Positions 36,801-44,400 of a stretch of DNA of 64,000 bases are shown piece after piece. Under the pieces are notes generated by a model. The model saw only the letters and a list, made by a program, of their open reading frames with translations, made no database searches and was not told where the DNA came from. Origin of the DNA: Euborellia annulipes. Lineage: Eukaryota > Arthropoda > Insecta > Dermaptera > Anisolabididae. Position numbers and translations under genes: made by a program. How positions within the stretch are numbered: position 1 is the first letter of the stretch; each line of letters begins with the position of its first letter. The stretch spans positions 1 through 64,000 of the forward strand of contig JAKCPI010000983.1 of NCBI GenBank assembly GCA_023213315.1, written 5' to 3'.

Positions 36801-38818
36801 GGTCCTAGAGCAAGCGTTTTTCCAACGATGCTACCAGGTTAGTTGTTCCAAAACGACTTTGTGACGCATTTCACAAACTACTAACTAGTTTATTTATAGA
36901 TCCTCCTCTAAATTAGATGTTAAGGAAATTGGTATGCATATTTCAAAATTGAGATTCCCTATGTAGGGGAGCGTACAAGTATTACATAACGCAATTTTTG
37001 AAGATTTTTGACATCCCCCCTCCTTGTAACGCATAGTAACGTTTTACGAGACCCCCCCTCCCCACAAATTGCGTTACATAATACTTGTACACTCCCTAGC
37101 TTATATACAATGATGATAGAAATTGGGTTATTTTGACATAATAAACATATTCTGGAATACTCTTTTTAATACCGTATTCAATAAATGTATTGCGGGCTAG
37201 ATACTAACATGTAGAACTTTAAGTTATATAATTTTATCATTTACCAAGCATTTGTAATATTTCTATTCCGGTATTAAAACGGAAGTTTGATGCACAAAGA
37301 ATTATGAAAAATGACTGAAAGAACAACGAATAAAATGAGAAAGAAGAAATGAATTCTGAAGAGATAAGGAGGTTTAAGCAGGAGGGATTTAGAATATACC
37401 AAGGGCAATCGTAGATATGTTTCAGAGTTGGCATGAGTTAAATTACGAGTAAACATTAATTTTATTCTAACATTTGAACTTCAAGCTGTATTAATCACTA
37501 TTTTCGATAACAGCTCTGGATTTCATTTAAGATCTTATATATATAATAGGCCGAATAGATTAACCTTCCCTTCTTCCAAATAGGAGAAAGTGCGCCTATA
37601 TTGTACCACTTAAGCAAAATATCATTGAACCAGTATGCGATAAAAATGACTTCGAAGTGGTTCATTATAACTCTACATGTTCAGTAGATGCCAAGATCCA
37701 CCCTAATCTCTCATTTATAAAATTGAAATTGAATTAATAAATATTTTTTCAATATAAATTAACATCTTTTATTTTTAATTACCACTCGCTACTACAGTTT
37801 TCATTTTCACCGCCGTGTTGTTTTATCGACTAAACTAAAGTCTTGTAAGGCCTAAGTTGTCGAAAAGACTGTGTGAGTGGAAAAAAGTGTGTGTGTTAAA
37901 AAAAAAAAGATATGAAAATATATGCAACGAATCGTCTTATTTAACAATAAGATATTAATTTTTATACCAAATTTCAAATTTATTATAAAAATTCGTATTT
38001 TCAGTGTGTAACGAGTGGTAATTAAAAATAAAAAGTGTTAATTTATATTGAAAAAATATTTGTTAATTTAATTTCAATTTTATAAATGTTAATATGAGAG
38101 ATACTGTATATACGGACAGAGAATAGAAATAAAAGAAAATGTACCCGACAAGCATCGAACTAGCGACTCCTTGTTTACTAGACTGTTGCGTTTACTCTCT
38201 CGGCTACCAGACACTGTTTACATATAAATAAAATTATCAAAACTTATAGAACTCGGAAATCTTGATAGTCTTCAAATTTGATTTTCTTGAGTGTTCTTGA
38301 GTAGTGCATCGTACTGCTCTAGGAAATTGATGTCCAGATACTAATCTTCAAATCCTATGAGTTTAAAAAAAATTGGTGACCCACCAGGGCCCTTGTTAGT
38401 ATGTGGCCTGAAGTAACGTTCATAAATGACGATACAGTGTATTTTATTATTTCCGCATCTTTGATATTCTTGTTCGCTTTCAGAACCCAAAGTTCTTTTG
38501 TTTGCCACTTGCGTAATTTATCTCTTCAGAATCCATTTCTTCTTCTTCTTGTTCCTTCGGTCATTTTACATAATTATTTGTGCCTCAAACTTCAAATGTC
38601 TACTCTATATTTATTTTTGATTCCAGCGTTTGGGCGAATTCCAGGATATGCTCGCTCTACTCAATGGCAGTATCAACTTTATGATCTATTGTTGTATGAG
38701 TCGTCAGTTTCGACATCATTTCAGACGTCTCTTGAGGCTACAGAATTTCAAACAATCTTCAACTTTAGTGCTTACTACTCGTGGCTCTACATCTGAAGTA
38801 CAAACTACAAACGTCTGA
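12497..38818 (+). CDS. Myosuppressin-receptor-like class A GPCR (whole gene, 5 coding exons)
   Basis: Joining 12497-12639, 29183-29367, 36195-36439, 36502-36837 and 38627-38818 gives 366 codons, with GT-AG sites and matching phases (2, 1, 0, 0). The product is predicted to be a plasma-membrane neuropeptide receptor. The N-terminus (1-48) has N-glycosylation sequons NLS, NVT and NWT. The segments are TM1 ~50-72, TM2 ~80-105, TM3 ~118-145 ending in WRY (146-148, replacing DRY), TM4 ~168-188, TM5 ~214-241, TM6 ~265-291 with RTTRMLVAVMILFLTTELPQ, and TM7 with NGSINFMIYC then MSRQFR. TM1, TM6 and TM7 closely resemble insect myosuppressin receptors, which bind RFamide-type peptides (family knowledge). 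No cysteine lies at the usual start of TM3 or in loop 2. It could be an orphan paralogue of that family. The introns, up to 16.5 kb, are filled with mobile DNA. Confidence 0.87.
12707..13972. mobile_element. PIF/Harbinger-type non-autonomous element in GPCR intron 1
   Basis: The terminal inverted repeats TGCCCAGTTGCACCAA and TTGGTGCAACTGGGCA are flanked by TAA on both sides (12704-12706, 13973-13975), the 3-bp TWA duplication typical of PIF/Harbinger. It starts 68 bases after the exon 1 donor. Inside lies a copy of the repeat at 4290-7380 in opposite orientation. No transposase frame is visible. Confidence 0.78.
14640..14950. mobile_element. Foldback element with hammerhead-like core (14.6 kb)
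   Basis: The arms GGAGATTAAATAAAA... and ...TTTATTTAATCTCCTGG fold back on each other. The right arm contains GATGATGA, a GGTCG/CGACC hairpin (14869-14873 with 14881-14885) and GAAAC (14886-14890). It shares its sequence with the copies at 15828 and 26036. A LINE tail interrupts its right side. Confidence 0.6.
14955..15440 (-). mobile_element. 5'-truncated LINE fragment
   Basis: Minus-strand frame 15422-15138 includes CSLCNKNENEDVFHFVANCP, the cysteine-histidine motif at the C-terminus of non-LTR reverse transcriptases. A (TAA)n tract at 14960-14982 forms the 3' tail of the minus-strand copy. Only about 95 codons remain. Confidence 0.75.
15659..16551. mobile_element. hAT-type element TAGGGATGAAACGATAC with nested foldback
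   Basis: The termini TAGGGATGAAACGATAC and GTATCGTTTCATCCCTA are perfect inverted repeats. They are flanked by an 8-bp duplication CCAATTGG (15651-15658, 16552-16559). Subterminal regions are dense in GTATCGATAC-like palindromes, potential transposase-binding arrays. A foldback (about 15828-16165) is nested inside. A partial copy starts at 14257. Confidence 0.82.
15828..16165. mobile_element. Foldback element with hammerhead-like core (15.8 kb)
   Basis: It has the same arms as the foldback at 14640, with the core in the minus orientation in the left arm (GACGTTTCGGTCGCCAATCA, about 15900-15919). The right arm carries GAAGGTCG...CGACCGAAAA, a mutated GAAAC. It sits inside the hAT at 15659. 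Confidence 0.6.
16735..16816. repeat. CAGTGGCGT-family terminal fragment
   Basis: A G14 run is followed by a right terminus CTCTACGCCACTG. A matching left end CAGTGGCGTGTTTAAG at 15450 suggests the two ends may belong to one disrupted hAT-like unit. No target duplication is evident. Confidence 0.4.
17347..18652 (+). repeat. Large palindromic repeat, left half (copy 1)
   Basis: It begins with the hairpin TACTTTCTCGTACCCTATAT and contains (TGTC)n(TG)n at 17484-17552. It ends at a central hairpin of CTGGTGTGACC and CTTACCGAAGGGTAAG. 53416-54433 is nearly the same sequence without the SINE nested here (17935-18187). The right half resumes at 18899-18962 and 22328-22860 in inverted order, so the intact element is a roughly 2 kb palindrome. 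No protein coding is apparent. Superfamily unknown. Confidence 0.7.
17935..18187 (-). mobile_element. tRNA-derived SINE, full-length copy
   Basis: On the minus strand the tRNA-like head reads GGCATGGTGTAGAGGTTAGC (A box) and GGGTTCGGACCCC (B box). The conserved body follows, with a GTGTGAATGAGAAAAAAGTG tail. It is nested in the palindromic repeat; the copy at 53416 is uninterrupted here. Confidence 0.85.
18653..18898. mobile_element. hAT-type MITE CATGGGCGTAGCC
   Basis: The inverted termini CATGGGCGTAGCCAG and CGGCTACGCCCAT enclose about 245 bp with T, G and C runs. It belongs to the same family as 42781-42969 and 43797-44078. It lies in the loop of the palindromic repeat, which is uninterrupted at 54380. 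Confidence 0.7.
19890..20268. mobile_element. TATGTGACCG MITE, copy 1
   Basis: The right end AAGTGGACGGTCACATA and body (GCTTTCTGTACGGAACACAT) match the copy at 58193-58602. The left end is decayed. It is located in the intron after SAM exon 2. Confidence 0.65.
20540..20906. mobile_element. Foldback with hammerhead-like core in SAM-gene intron
   Basis: The arms TTAGTAGAAAATAAAAGGTC and their complement pair over about 120 bp. A 9-bp direct repeat CATATAATT flanks the unit (20531-20539, 20907-20915). The right arm has ATGAAGATGGTCGCATAGTC followed by GACCGAAAC, the same layout as the other foldbacks. About 35 bp of unpaired tail follows the right arm. Confidence 0.65.
21532..21782. mobile_element. 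Near-perfect palindromic foldback with 12-bp target duplication
   Basis: The ~110-bp arms (TTACGGGAGGTTTTAATTAT and complement) are almost identical, with a loop of about 20 bases near 21650. TTCCTTCATATA occurs at 21520-21531 and 21783-21794. A short (AAT)n and ACCACAAAAG tail follows the right arm. It lacks the GAAAC core seen in its relatives. Confidence 0.7.
22483..22794. mobile_element. Foldback with poly(A) tail and 19-bp target duplication
   Basis: The arms (ATTAGAATGTGCGGAAGTTT and complement) enclose a core read on the minus strand as CCTGAAGATGGGGGATACCT then CGAAACTG. The right end is a run of about 20 A. AAGAAATGGAAATTTTTTT occurs on both sides (22464-22482, 22795-22813). The surrounding repeat is uninterrupted near 54170, giving the empty site. 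The poly(A) and long duplication suggest target-primed insertion. Confidence 0.75.
23309..23590. mobile_element. Foldback with hammerhead-like core, 13-bp target duplication
   Basis: ATTTGTTCTCTAA lies at 23296-23308 and 23591-23603. The arms include GGTCGACGTTTCGGACGCCA and its complement. The right arm has CGAAGAAGGACGC, GGCGTCC and GAAACGTCGACC in order. A tail of about 40 bases (TATACCAGTATAACAGCC) follows. Confidence 0.72.
23600..24440. other. Intronic AT-rich DNA
   Basis: It contains homopolymers, a (GA)n run near 23770, a T22 run near 23812, and GC-rich repeat ends at 23940-24020 and 24265-24360 (GCCCGCCTTCGGCGGGC hairpin). No coding is supported. Confidence 0.5.
24445..24658. repeat. 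Fragment of CACTGTAAA-type MITE
   Basis: About 200 bp (AGAAATTTGTTAGGTTGGCA ...) ending TTTTTTTTACAGTGTA matches the right part of the element at 34790-35358. The left half is absent. Confidence 0.65.
24660..25505. mobile_element. Long-arm inverted-repeat element (~845 bp)
   Basis: Two arms of about 330 bp pair across a loop of about 170 bp at 25000-25165. The left arm runs from GTTAATTTTAGGGCCA to CCGAAACCCTTGCAAGAA. The right arm is its complement, ending TGGCCCTATAATTAAC. Arm mismatches and indels are scattered. I found no target duplication, and the opposing open frames are palindrome by-products. Confidence 0.7.
26036..26330. mobile_element. Foldback with best-conserved hammerhead-like core
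   Basis: It has the same family arms as 14640 and 15828. The centre carries CTGATGA (26198-26204), then TGTTCGTGATTGTCGACC, then GAAAC (26223-26227). That is the conserved hammerhead strand order. The opposite-sense core (GTTTCGGTCGTCAATCACGA) is in the left arm. No clear flanking duplication. Confidence 0.68.
26755..27010. mobile_element. hAT-type MITE CAGTGGCGGATCCAG
   Basis: The left end CAGTGGCGGATCCAGAGG and right end TTGTATCCGCCCTTAGTG are partially complementary. The interior contains a CTGGTGTGAC repeat fragment and G9/C8 runs. The target duplication is not clear. Confidence 0.5.
27546..28290. repeat. Strand-asymmetric G-rich/C-rich block with inverted ends
   Basis: 27580-28125 is almost pure purine/GGGATGGG-type sequence on the plus strand and switches to C-rich at 28126-28265. 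The ends AACATCTTTCTCAGGGAAAA (27559) and TTTTTCCCGAGAAAGATGTT (28267) are inverted copies, as are CGTGGGTGGGTTGGGG and CCGACCCAACCA. The long glycine- or proline-rich open frames in several phases follow from base composition. It lies in GPCR intron 1. Confidence 0.75.
28520..28659 (-). mobile_element. tRNA-derived SINE, interrupted copy
   Basis: The tail and body of the family are present up to GGCATTCTTATTTAA, where the foldback at 28660 interrupts it. About 15 bp of SINE resume at 29001 and the tRNA head is missing. Confidence 0.7.
28660..28988. mobile_element. Foldback inserted in a SINE, 12-bp target duplication
   Basis: ATTCTTATTTAA occurs at 28648-28659 and 28989-29000. Intact SINE copies (11800, 18070) have it once. 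The arms TTCGTGTAAGCTCGAGATTT and complement pair. The minus strand carries a GGTTTC/GAAACC hairpin followed by GAAACC, a variant of the core in the other foldbacks. Confidence 0.72.
29183..29367 (+). CDS. GPCR exon 2 (TM1-TM2)
   Basis: Acceptor TTGTTGTGTAG and donor GTGAGC bound a 185-base exon (phase 2 in, phase 1 out). It encodes TM1 (ASLTVCLFGTGANALNVAVL), the TRKDL first loop and TM2 with the conserved Asp in AACDMLLMLDYVPFAIYYY. This matches the LTRK...DYVPF signature of myosuppressin-type receptors. Confidence 0.9.
29912..31741. mobile_element. hAT-like element filled with a tandem repeat (1830 bp)
   Basis: The inverted termini CAGGGCCGCAGACAG and CTGTCTGCGGCCCTG carry an exact 8-bp duplication CTTACTTT (29904-29911, 31742-31749). 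The cargo is about 17 tandem units of ~78 bp. No transposase remains. Confidence 0.85.
30020..31360 (+). repeat. ~78-bp minisatellite, about 17 units
   Basis: Each unit has AAGCTCAAATCTTAAAATTT, a CAATTAGAAAAAATCATTTC segment and TCCCTCAGAGGGCCCGGGCC. Two unit types alternate irregularly: the common one, and a variant with AATAATTTTCTTC and CCCTTAAAGGGCCCGCC at about 30100, 30340 and 30660. Unit-to-unit identity is very high, which suggests recent expansion or homogenisation inside the element. Confidence 0.88.
31867..32338. mobile_element. Foldback with hammerhead-like core and 16-bp target duplication
   Basis: AATATAATTAATAATT flanks it exactly (31851-31866, 32339-32354). The arms of about 150 bp (GATACAGGACAGAGGAGTTG and complement) are nearly identical. 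The right arm has CTGATGA (32202-32208), GGC...GCC and GAAAC (32230-32234). A 35-base tail (TGATATCTACAGCCACC) follows the right arm. Confidence 0.76.
33006..34285. other. GPCR intron 2 sequence, little recognised
   Basis: A short CTGGTGTGAC palindromic-repeat fragment lies at 33495-33560 and a decayed CAGTGGCGTAACTAG hAT-type unit at about 33804-34035. No coding is supported. Confidence 0.5.
34288..34515 (+). mobile_element. tRNA-derived SINE, full-length copy
   Basis: The A box TTGTCTAGTTGGTAGCGTGC and B box GGGTTCGGACCCC are followed by the family body and a GAATGAGAAAAAAGTG tail ending in T7, a possible RNA polymerase III stop. Confidence 0.82.
34678..34762 (-). repeat. tRNA-like sequence
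   Basis: The minus strand contains a B-box-like GTGGGTTCGACTCCAGC but no convincing A box or acceptor stem. Probably a tRNA pseudogene or second SINE family. Confidence 0.35.
34790..35358. mobile_element. CACTGTAAAAAAAA MITE (569 bp)
   Basis: The left end CACTGTAAAAAAAATATG and right end ...AAAATTTTTAGCAGTG are inverted, with TA flanks on both sides (mariner-like target). The right part matches 24445-24658. Confidence 0.65.
35492..36160 (-). repeat. Palindromic CTGGTGTGAC repeat, half copy next to GPCR exon 3
   Basis: It starts in the central hairpin (CTGGTGTGAC...GTCACACCAG), contains (CA)n(CAGA)n at 35983-36017, and ends with TACTTTCTCTC...GGTAAGAGAAAGTA. That end is 34 bases before exon 3, so the intron's branch-point region abuts or lies within element-derived DNA. 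Confidence 0.72.
36195..36439 (+). CDS. GPCR exon 3 (TM3-TM4)
   Basis: Acceptor TCTGTTCACAG, donor GTAAGG, 245 bases, phase 1 in and 0 out. It encodes TM3 ending in LSLAIWRYVAVVCP, where WRY replaces the DRY switch as in myosuppressin-type receptors, then the second intracellular loop and TM4 (LTISLLLPWVLYAPALF). Confidence 0.92.
36502..36837 (+). CDS. GPCR exon 4 (loop 2, TM5, TM6)
   Basis: Acceptor ATATTTTACAG, donor GTTAGT, 336 bases in phase 0. The intron to exon 3 is only 62 bases. It encodes extracellular loop 2 without cysteine, TM5 with the KLLPC motif, a basic third loop (GRRRAELL, RARRTTR) and TM6 with FLTTELPQ. Both the loop and TM6 are hallmarks of the family. Confidence 0.93.
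36964..37100. mobile_element. Mariner-like MITE in GPCR intron 4
   Basis: The inverted termini GGGGAGCGTACAAGTATTAC and GTTACATAATACTTGTACAC extend over about 40 bp and are flanked by TA. The centre is C-rich. About 135 bp, no coding. Confidence 0.75.
37838..37905 (+). repeat. SINE 3' tail fragment
   Basis: TAAGGCCTAAGTTGTCGAAA followed by GACTGTGTGAGTG and GTGTGTGTTAAAAA matches the SINE tail only. Confidence 0.6.
38138..38212 (-). repeat. tRNA-like sequence
   Basis: The minus strand reads TGGTAGCCGAGAGAGTAAAC (A-box-like) and CTAGTTCGATGC (B-box-like). The acceptor arms do not pair well, so this is probably a tRNA-derived repeat or pseudogene rather than a tRNA gene. Confidence 0.35.
38627..38818 (+). 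CDS. GPCR exon 5 (TM7, C-tail, stop)
   Basis: Acceptor TTTTTGATTCCAG, then 63 codons and TGA. TM7 reads DMLALLNGSINFMIYCCMSR, almost the diagnostic myosuppressin-receptor string. The twin Cys is a likely palmitoylation site ahead of a basic helix 8. The tail is serine/threonine-rich (SSTLVLTTRGSTS), offering phosphorylation sites. AATAAA signals occur at 38986-39005. Confidence 0.93.
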   Translation, partial: RLGEFQDMLALLNGSINFMIYCCMSRQFRHHFRRLLRLQNFKQSSTLVLTTRGSTSEVQTTNV

Positions 38819-38985
38819 CGAATCGCCTCGCGACGTCAACGTTTCCATCTCATCAAACTCTCCAAGCCAAAGTGAAAAACCCTGCCAGGTCCTCCAAATG
38901 AATTTATATTTTTTGAATGATGCTTATTCTATTAGCGATATCATGATAGATGGATTGTATAAATGTCAATTTTTTTTTATTAAAA

Positions 38986-39006
38986 TAAATAAATAAAATA
39001 AAATAA
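38986..39006 (+). terminator. Probable poly(A) signals of the GPCR gene
   Basis: Overlapping AATAAA hexamers (AAATAAATAAATAAAATAAA) lie about 170 bases after the stop codon. This is a plausible 3' end for the plus-strand gene, though poly(A) motifs are common in such AT-rich DNA. Confidence 0.45.
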
Positions 39007-39009
39007 ACT

Positions 39010-40405
39010 TGTAGTTTGTTCAACATAGAAATATAGAGAAGTTAAACTCTCTATCTAAATGGAATTCAAATTTGTACAAAAATATCAATAGTTGTTCCCA
39101 ATTCAATGTTTTTTTTTTTCCAATGTTGGTACAATGAGATTAGATCAACCTTTTAAACAAAGTCGAAGGCCCGAAACATCCTCACATTTTGGGAAGCAGT
39201 TCTGCACTGCCCCATATGTGGGAAACTGACAGAAAATGTGCACACACCAATTCATTTTACAAGTTTTATATTATGTTATATTCATATCCAAGATGGCGTG
39301 CATTTAACTATTCTAGTCCAATGAAGAACGTTTTTTCTTTCCTGATTTGTATTCAATTGTATAACTATAAAGATTTAAATAAATAAAAGGACGCCATTAA
39401 AGTGACATTTATAGAAGATGGCAGCGGCCCCAAGTCTGTGTATTGTGTGTGTGTGTGTGTAATCCTGGGACCGCTACTAGGGGAATCAAAAAACAAATGA
39501 TTCATTTAACTGTACATAATATGTAAATATTTAGTTATCTATACATGTATTGTCTGTATATCAATTAAATAAATTCCTCTTTTGTATAATTTTTATTATT
39601 TCCCTATAAACAAGCCTGCAAAATTCTCAATGGATTCATATGTTTAAATTTTAACTGATAATCGTTTGATCTAGTGATTGCAATTAGATAAATTGTAATT
39701 AAAAACACTAGGTGACAGGTTTCAATCATTTATTATTTTCTGGCCATAATCACATTTTTTTTAAACAACAAAATTTAAAAGTGCATTTCTTTTTTTAGGT
39801 ACCGGTATATAAAATTCTTGAATATTTAAAAATGATAATGCTCGGGTCCTATCCAATCACTACGCGCCTCGCAGGGAGCTGAAATCGCAATTTTTTTAAA
39901 CATTTCGGGGAAGGAAGGGAATAGATCGTCATATTTATACTCCCCCACCCCTCTTGATTACACGTTCTCTAATAAATACTAATCAATAACAAACAAATAT
40001 TTTATTAAATTTGTTTTTACTTGAAATTGTTTATAATTGCCAACAAACACAACAAGAGTTGTTAATTGCTTTTAAAATTATTGACGGCGAGAAAGATAAT
40101 TGTATGTTATTTCGCTATTTATCAATTAATGGGAAGAGGGAACAACGAAGGACGTGGACTAAGAAGAAGTGGGAAGGGGGACTCCACTAATCCAACAGAG
40201 AAAAAATAAAAATATCTATATTATAAATGATTGCTGAAAGTCCTTTGTCTGTCTGTCTGTCAGTCGCAGTCTGGGGTATTTGAAGCTAATTCTGGGTATT
40301 TGGGTAGTGCTTATTCTATAAATGCCATCAGTTTTGCCTTATCGCGTCTAGTTTTAGAGCTATAGAGAAAATTAAATTTTAATAGAAAATGTCCTCTAAA
40401 GCGGT
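39010..40405. other. Intergenic region between GPCR and odorant receptor
   Basis: Convergent genes end on both sides. It includes a (GT)n run at 39445-39460 and (TGTC)n at 40240-40262. No gene is supported. Confidence 0.5.
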
Positions 40406-40412
40406 TTTTTAA

Positions 40413-41206
40413 GTTTGTTCGGACATTAAAGTACTTTATCTGATTGAAAGCTAATTTTTTAATATGTTATTAATCACTATCAAATACGTATAAAATAAAA
40501 TTTTGAAGCAAATCTGACCCAAGGTTATCGTGTAATTAATTTTTAAAAAATTGAAATTTAACATGTAGCCTATGGGGAATAACGACGAAACCCACACATA
40601 TTGAATTATATAGGCATCTGTGCATCTGATACAAAAACAAAAAACTTACATTTTATTAATTCACTTCCGAGAAATACGTTAAAAATAAAATCAAAAGTTT
40701 CTGCCGTCCGCTTTTAAAGATATTTTAACAAGAAAGTCAAAAAATTCTCCAAAATGACAGTCGCCAATATTTAAAAATAAGGAAGATTTGAGAGTCAGAC
40801 CAGTCCGACAACGTCGTATAACATAATTGACTTTTCTCGATGTCGGTTACATTTTTTTTTTTTTCAATTTTACAATATTTTTTCTCTCAAATCGTCCATT
40901 GTGTTTAAACTGATTTGCATTAAACATTGTAATATATTAAATAAAATAAAATTTAAGGCGTTTAAGATTTAAAATAGATAGTTGATGAATGCAATGTTGC
41001 CAGTTCTATATTACGTGACAAACTGCTCAAATCAAAAGTCATTCATTTATTATTTTTGGTAATTAAATTATTAACTTAATACAATTATAAACTATGATAG
41101 GTCACGACTAAATTATAATAAGGAATTTTGGCATTCAAATTTTTAATTTTATTTAAAAAAAAAATTTAGATTCTATTATGACTTACGATGTACTATCCGA
41201 ACAACC
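40413..41206. mobile_element. TTAA-flanked MITE, copy A
   Basis: About 794 bp with ends GTTTGTTCGGACATTAAAG and GTACTATCCGAACAACC, flanked by TTAA (40409-40412, 41207-41210). Two other copies, at 49415 and 51326, share the full length. The TTAA target suggests a piggyBac-type family; no transposase is seen. It lies 147 bases 3' of the odorant receptor stop codon. Confidence 0.78.
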
Positions 41207-41352
41207 TTAAGGTGTTAGATAGATGAATTACATGTAAATATTAAGTTTCCGTCCAATCCAAGGTGATTAAGAGGTGCAAAACACGGATAAAAAGATTAGA
41301 AGCCAAGACTCAACACAAATTCATACCAATTAAAATGAATAAATTAAATTAG

Positions 41353-41415
41353 CTACTCTTCCTCTTCAGTTACGGCCTTTAAAAGCGTGTAGACGCTAAA
41401 GCTTGTTTGAATAAT
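41353..41415 (-). CDS. Odorant receptor A exon 8 (C-terminus, stop)
   Basis: Acceptor TTTTTCTAG, then 20 codons (IIQTSFSVYTLLKAVTEEEE) and TAG. This short last exon with S-F-S-V-Y-T-L-L is the end of TM7 in insect odorant receptors. Confidence 0.9.
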   Translation of the reverse strand: MIQTSFSVYTLLKAVTEEEE

Positions 41416-44400
41416 CTAGAAAAAAAAAGATAGAATTGAATTTGTACCTATCTCTATTTGGTAGTTATAGAAAAAAAATAGAAAAAAACCTCCTTACGTT
41501 GATCATAAGATTGAGATCGAGGATTACAAATGATAGGCCTTGAATAAGAATTGTTTTCTGACTCCGTTCCATGACAAAACGCACTCCATAACGGATAGTA
41601 GAAGAGAATTGTGTCTCCCAACCACACGAATAGACCGCCTCTGGTGTCTTCAAACTCTACAAGACAATTAATCTGCTAGAAATTATTGGCTTCACCGAGG
41701 AAAACTCGATGGAATAAAGGGTACCAAGGACCCTTTTTTATTCCATCCCAACCGAGCATCAAGCGGCTTGCACAATTAAAATGCTTGCGCAAAATTCTCC
41801 TAGTGACGCTGCTCTAGTTTGCTTGTACAAAAAGATTCCACGTGCATACTTGTCAAGTGTGTAGCAGCCTTAAGAATATCGGTATAAGCGTTAAATTAAT
41901 AAAAAGAAAAAGTTCAAATAAATTACCTCGAATTTGAGACTATCCGACAACCAGGAGTACATGAAGATTTGCACGAGATAGATCACTATAAATTGTGTAA
42001 CAACAATCACTTTCATATCCTGGATGGAGAGCTTGAAACAAATAAATAAATTTCCTTCATTTATTTATTTATTATATTATAAAATGATTAAATTCAAGTT
42101 AAAAAAAGTCTTTTCATCTGGAATTATTTGAGAAGTAATTTTTGGATTTGCCGTTTATAAATTTGGTTAGCAACAAAAATCAGCCGTTAAATCATTTAGT
42201 CAGCATACAAAGATTTTTATTTATATGTACAAATTCTCTTAACAGATTTAATGCTCCATTTACAAAGAGAATAGGAGAGGAATGGAAGGAGATGCAGGGA
42301 TCCTGCGCCTCTCATCCTTGAGCAATGGCCCTAACGAAAACATTTCTATTTTTTTCAAAAAAGTCCACAGCGACCTCGTTGCCGAGTCTCAGAATTGTTG
42401 AGATCGGCGAACGGACTCCCAAATTCGTTCTTGAAAAATTCACACTGAAAAGAGGACCATAGCTCCGCGAATATGCAGGCACAACTAACCCTATCTCCCC
42501 CAACATATTGATGTCATCAATATGACCATTCAGAATCCCGTGGAGATAGAGGAGGGAATTTTTCCTCCTTCTCTCCGCGAGTGACTCAAGTTGGTAAAGA
42601 GTCAAAAGATGGTCATACCTGACATCATATGTGTAGAACCCAAATGCCCTGGAGAATAAGAACCTGAGGAACCTCTTTTTGCCAGCAAAAAATAATCATC
42701 AGGCTGCAAACTTTTCGATCAGCAAAAAATCGTCAACAATGTAACCAATATGTGGTCAGTTGGTAATATTATGTGTCTGCCATGGGCGTAACTAGAGAAT
42801 TTGGCTGGGGTGGGCCATAGGACCAGCCATCCTCGCTGGAGGGGGGGGGGGCATGGGACCAGCTATCCTCCGGGAGGCCTGGAAAGCCCCATATTTTCAC
42901 AAATTTTCTTGGGGCAGGGGGCTTTCTGGGGGGGGGCAGGCCCCCCGGCACCCCCTAGTTACGCCCATGGTGTCTGCCTGCAAAAAAAAATTACTTGGTC
43001 AGCAATATTTCACAATTGGTGCATATACCAACTAGCGCATATACCAACTCTTTGGGGTTAGTCTTATACACTGTAAAAACAAAATCTTAATTTTAGTGTG
43101 TTTTTGATTACGAAATTTACAAATCTCCCTTGTAAATGATAACTACTATGCATTTTTCTATTAAATTTACAAATTTATGCGTACAAATATTTACAAAAAA
43201 AAAATTTTAAAATTACAATTTTCTTCGAATAATAGATATGTATTGTAATTTCACATACATTGTATAGTAATTTTGTCAAAAATTGTATTTTTTTAAGCAG
43301 CGGGAATTGTAAAATTCAACACATTTTCAAACGGCTTTTGAAAATTACAATACATTTGTAAATGGTTTTTGCAAAGACATAAAATTTCGTATGTTTTTGA
43401 TTATGAATTTTGCTTCCTACGCCATTGTAAAATCAACACAATTTTTTTTTACAGTTTAGGTACAGCGCCACTACAAAATCTATCTGAAATCACCAGAGAC
43501 TCTCCGCTCTCTTGATTGCAACTTCCATTCAAAGAGCCAAACAAAAGTCAGCTTCCAGGTTTGGAATGAAAAGGCCTTTTTTAACCCTTGCTATATATTA
43601 GATTCAATTGAAATTCATACCTTAGAAATGACAAAAGCTAGAGAAATAAATTGTGTTAAACTTCGGGCACAGAATATAAAAATGCCTGGACTCATATATT
43701 TTAAATATTTCGTTGTCAGGCTGCAATAAAATAGAGAAGAATTAATGAAAAGCTCTACTAGATTGAAAAAAAGTAATTGATTTTAACAAGTGGGCACATG
43801 GCCACACCCAGCGAGGAGCAGGGGGGCAGCTGCCCCCCCCCCTAGAAGCAACAAAAAAAAAAATTAAATGTTTATAAAGTGATGAACCGAAACAAAATTG
43901 GTGTATGGCGACGGGGAATGATTCTTTTTGTTAGGACTCGAGGGTATTTAGGCCTTTAATTCGAAGGCTTTACCTCTTTAAATAAAAAATAGCTATGCCA
44001 CAATCTGGGAAATTCCCCCGGGACCATGATCTGACCATGCCCCCCCCCCCCCTAGATTTGATCCTGGGTACGCCCATGAGTGGGCATTTAATCCTCTACA
44101 ATTAATCAAATAGGGGCACGGTGCTTGTCAGACCAGATTTTTTGTGTCAAGTTCACAGTAGTACAGTACATTAGAAAGAGAAATAAAAATATTACTATAA
44201 TTTTACTATATACAATATTAGCACGAGGCTCAATAATGATTTGGGTTATTTTTCGTAGTATAAAGTTGAATATTTAGTATCTATACATGGAATCATGTAT
44301 TCAGATTAACATTTTTAAAGAAAACTTAGAAGAATCAGTTCTAAAAATGGAACTCGATGACGACTGGATGTTTCAACAAGACAATCCGAGCCGAAATTTA

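Noticed and set aside
42769..43061. Proline/glycine-rich frames on both strands
   Set aside because: They fall within a 189-bp palindromic hAT MITE with G runs.
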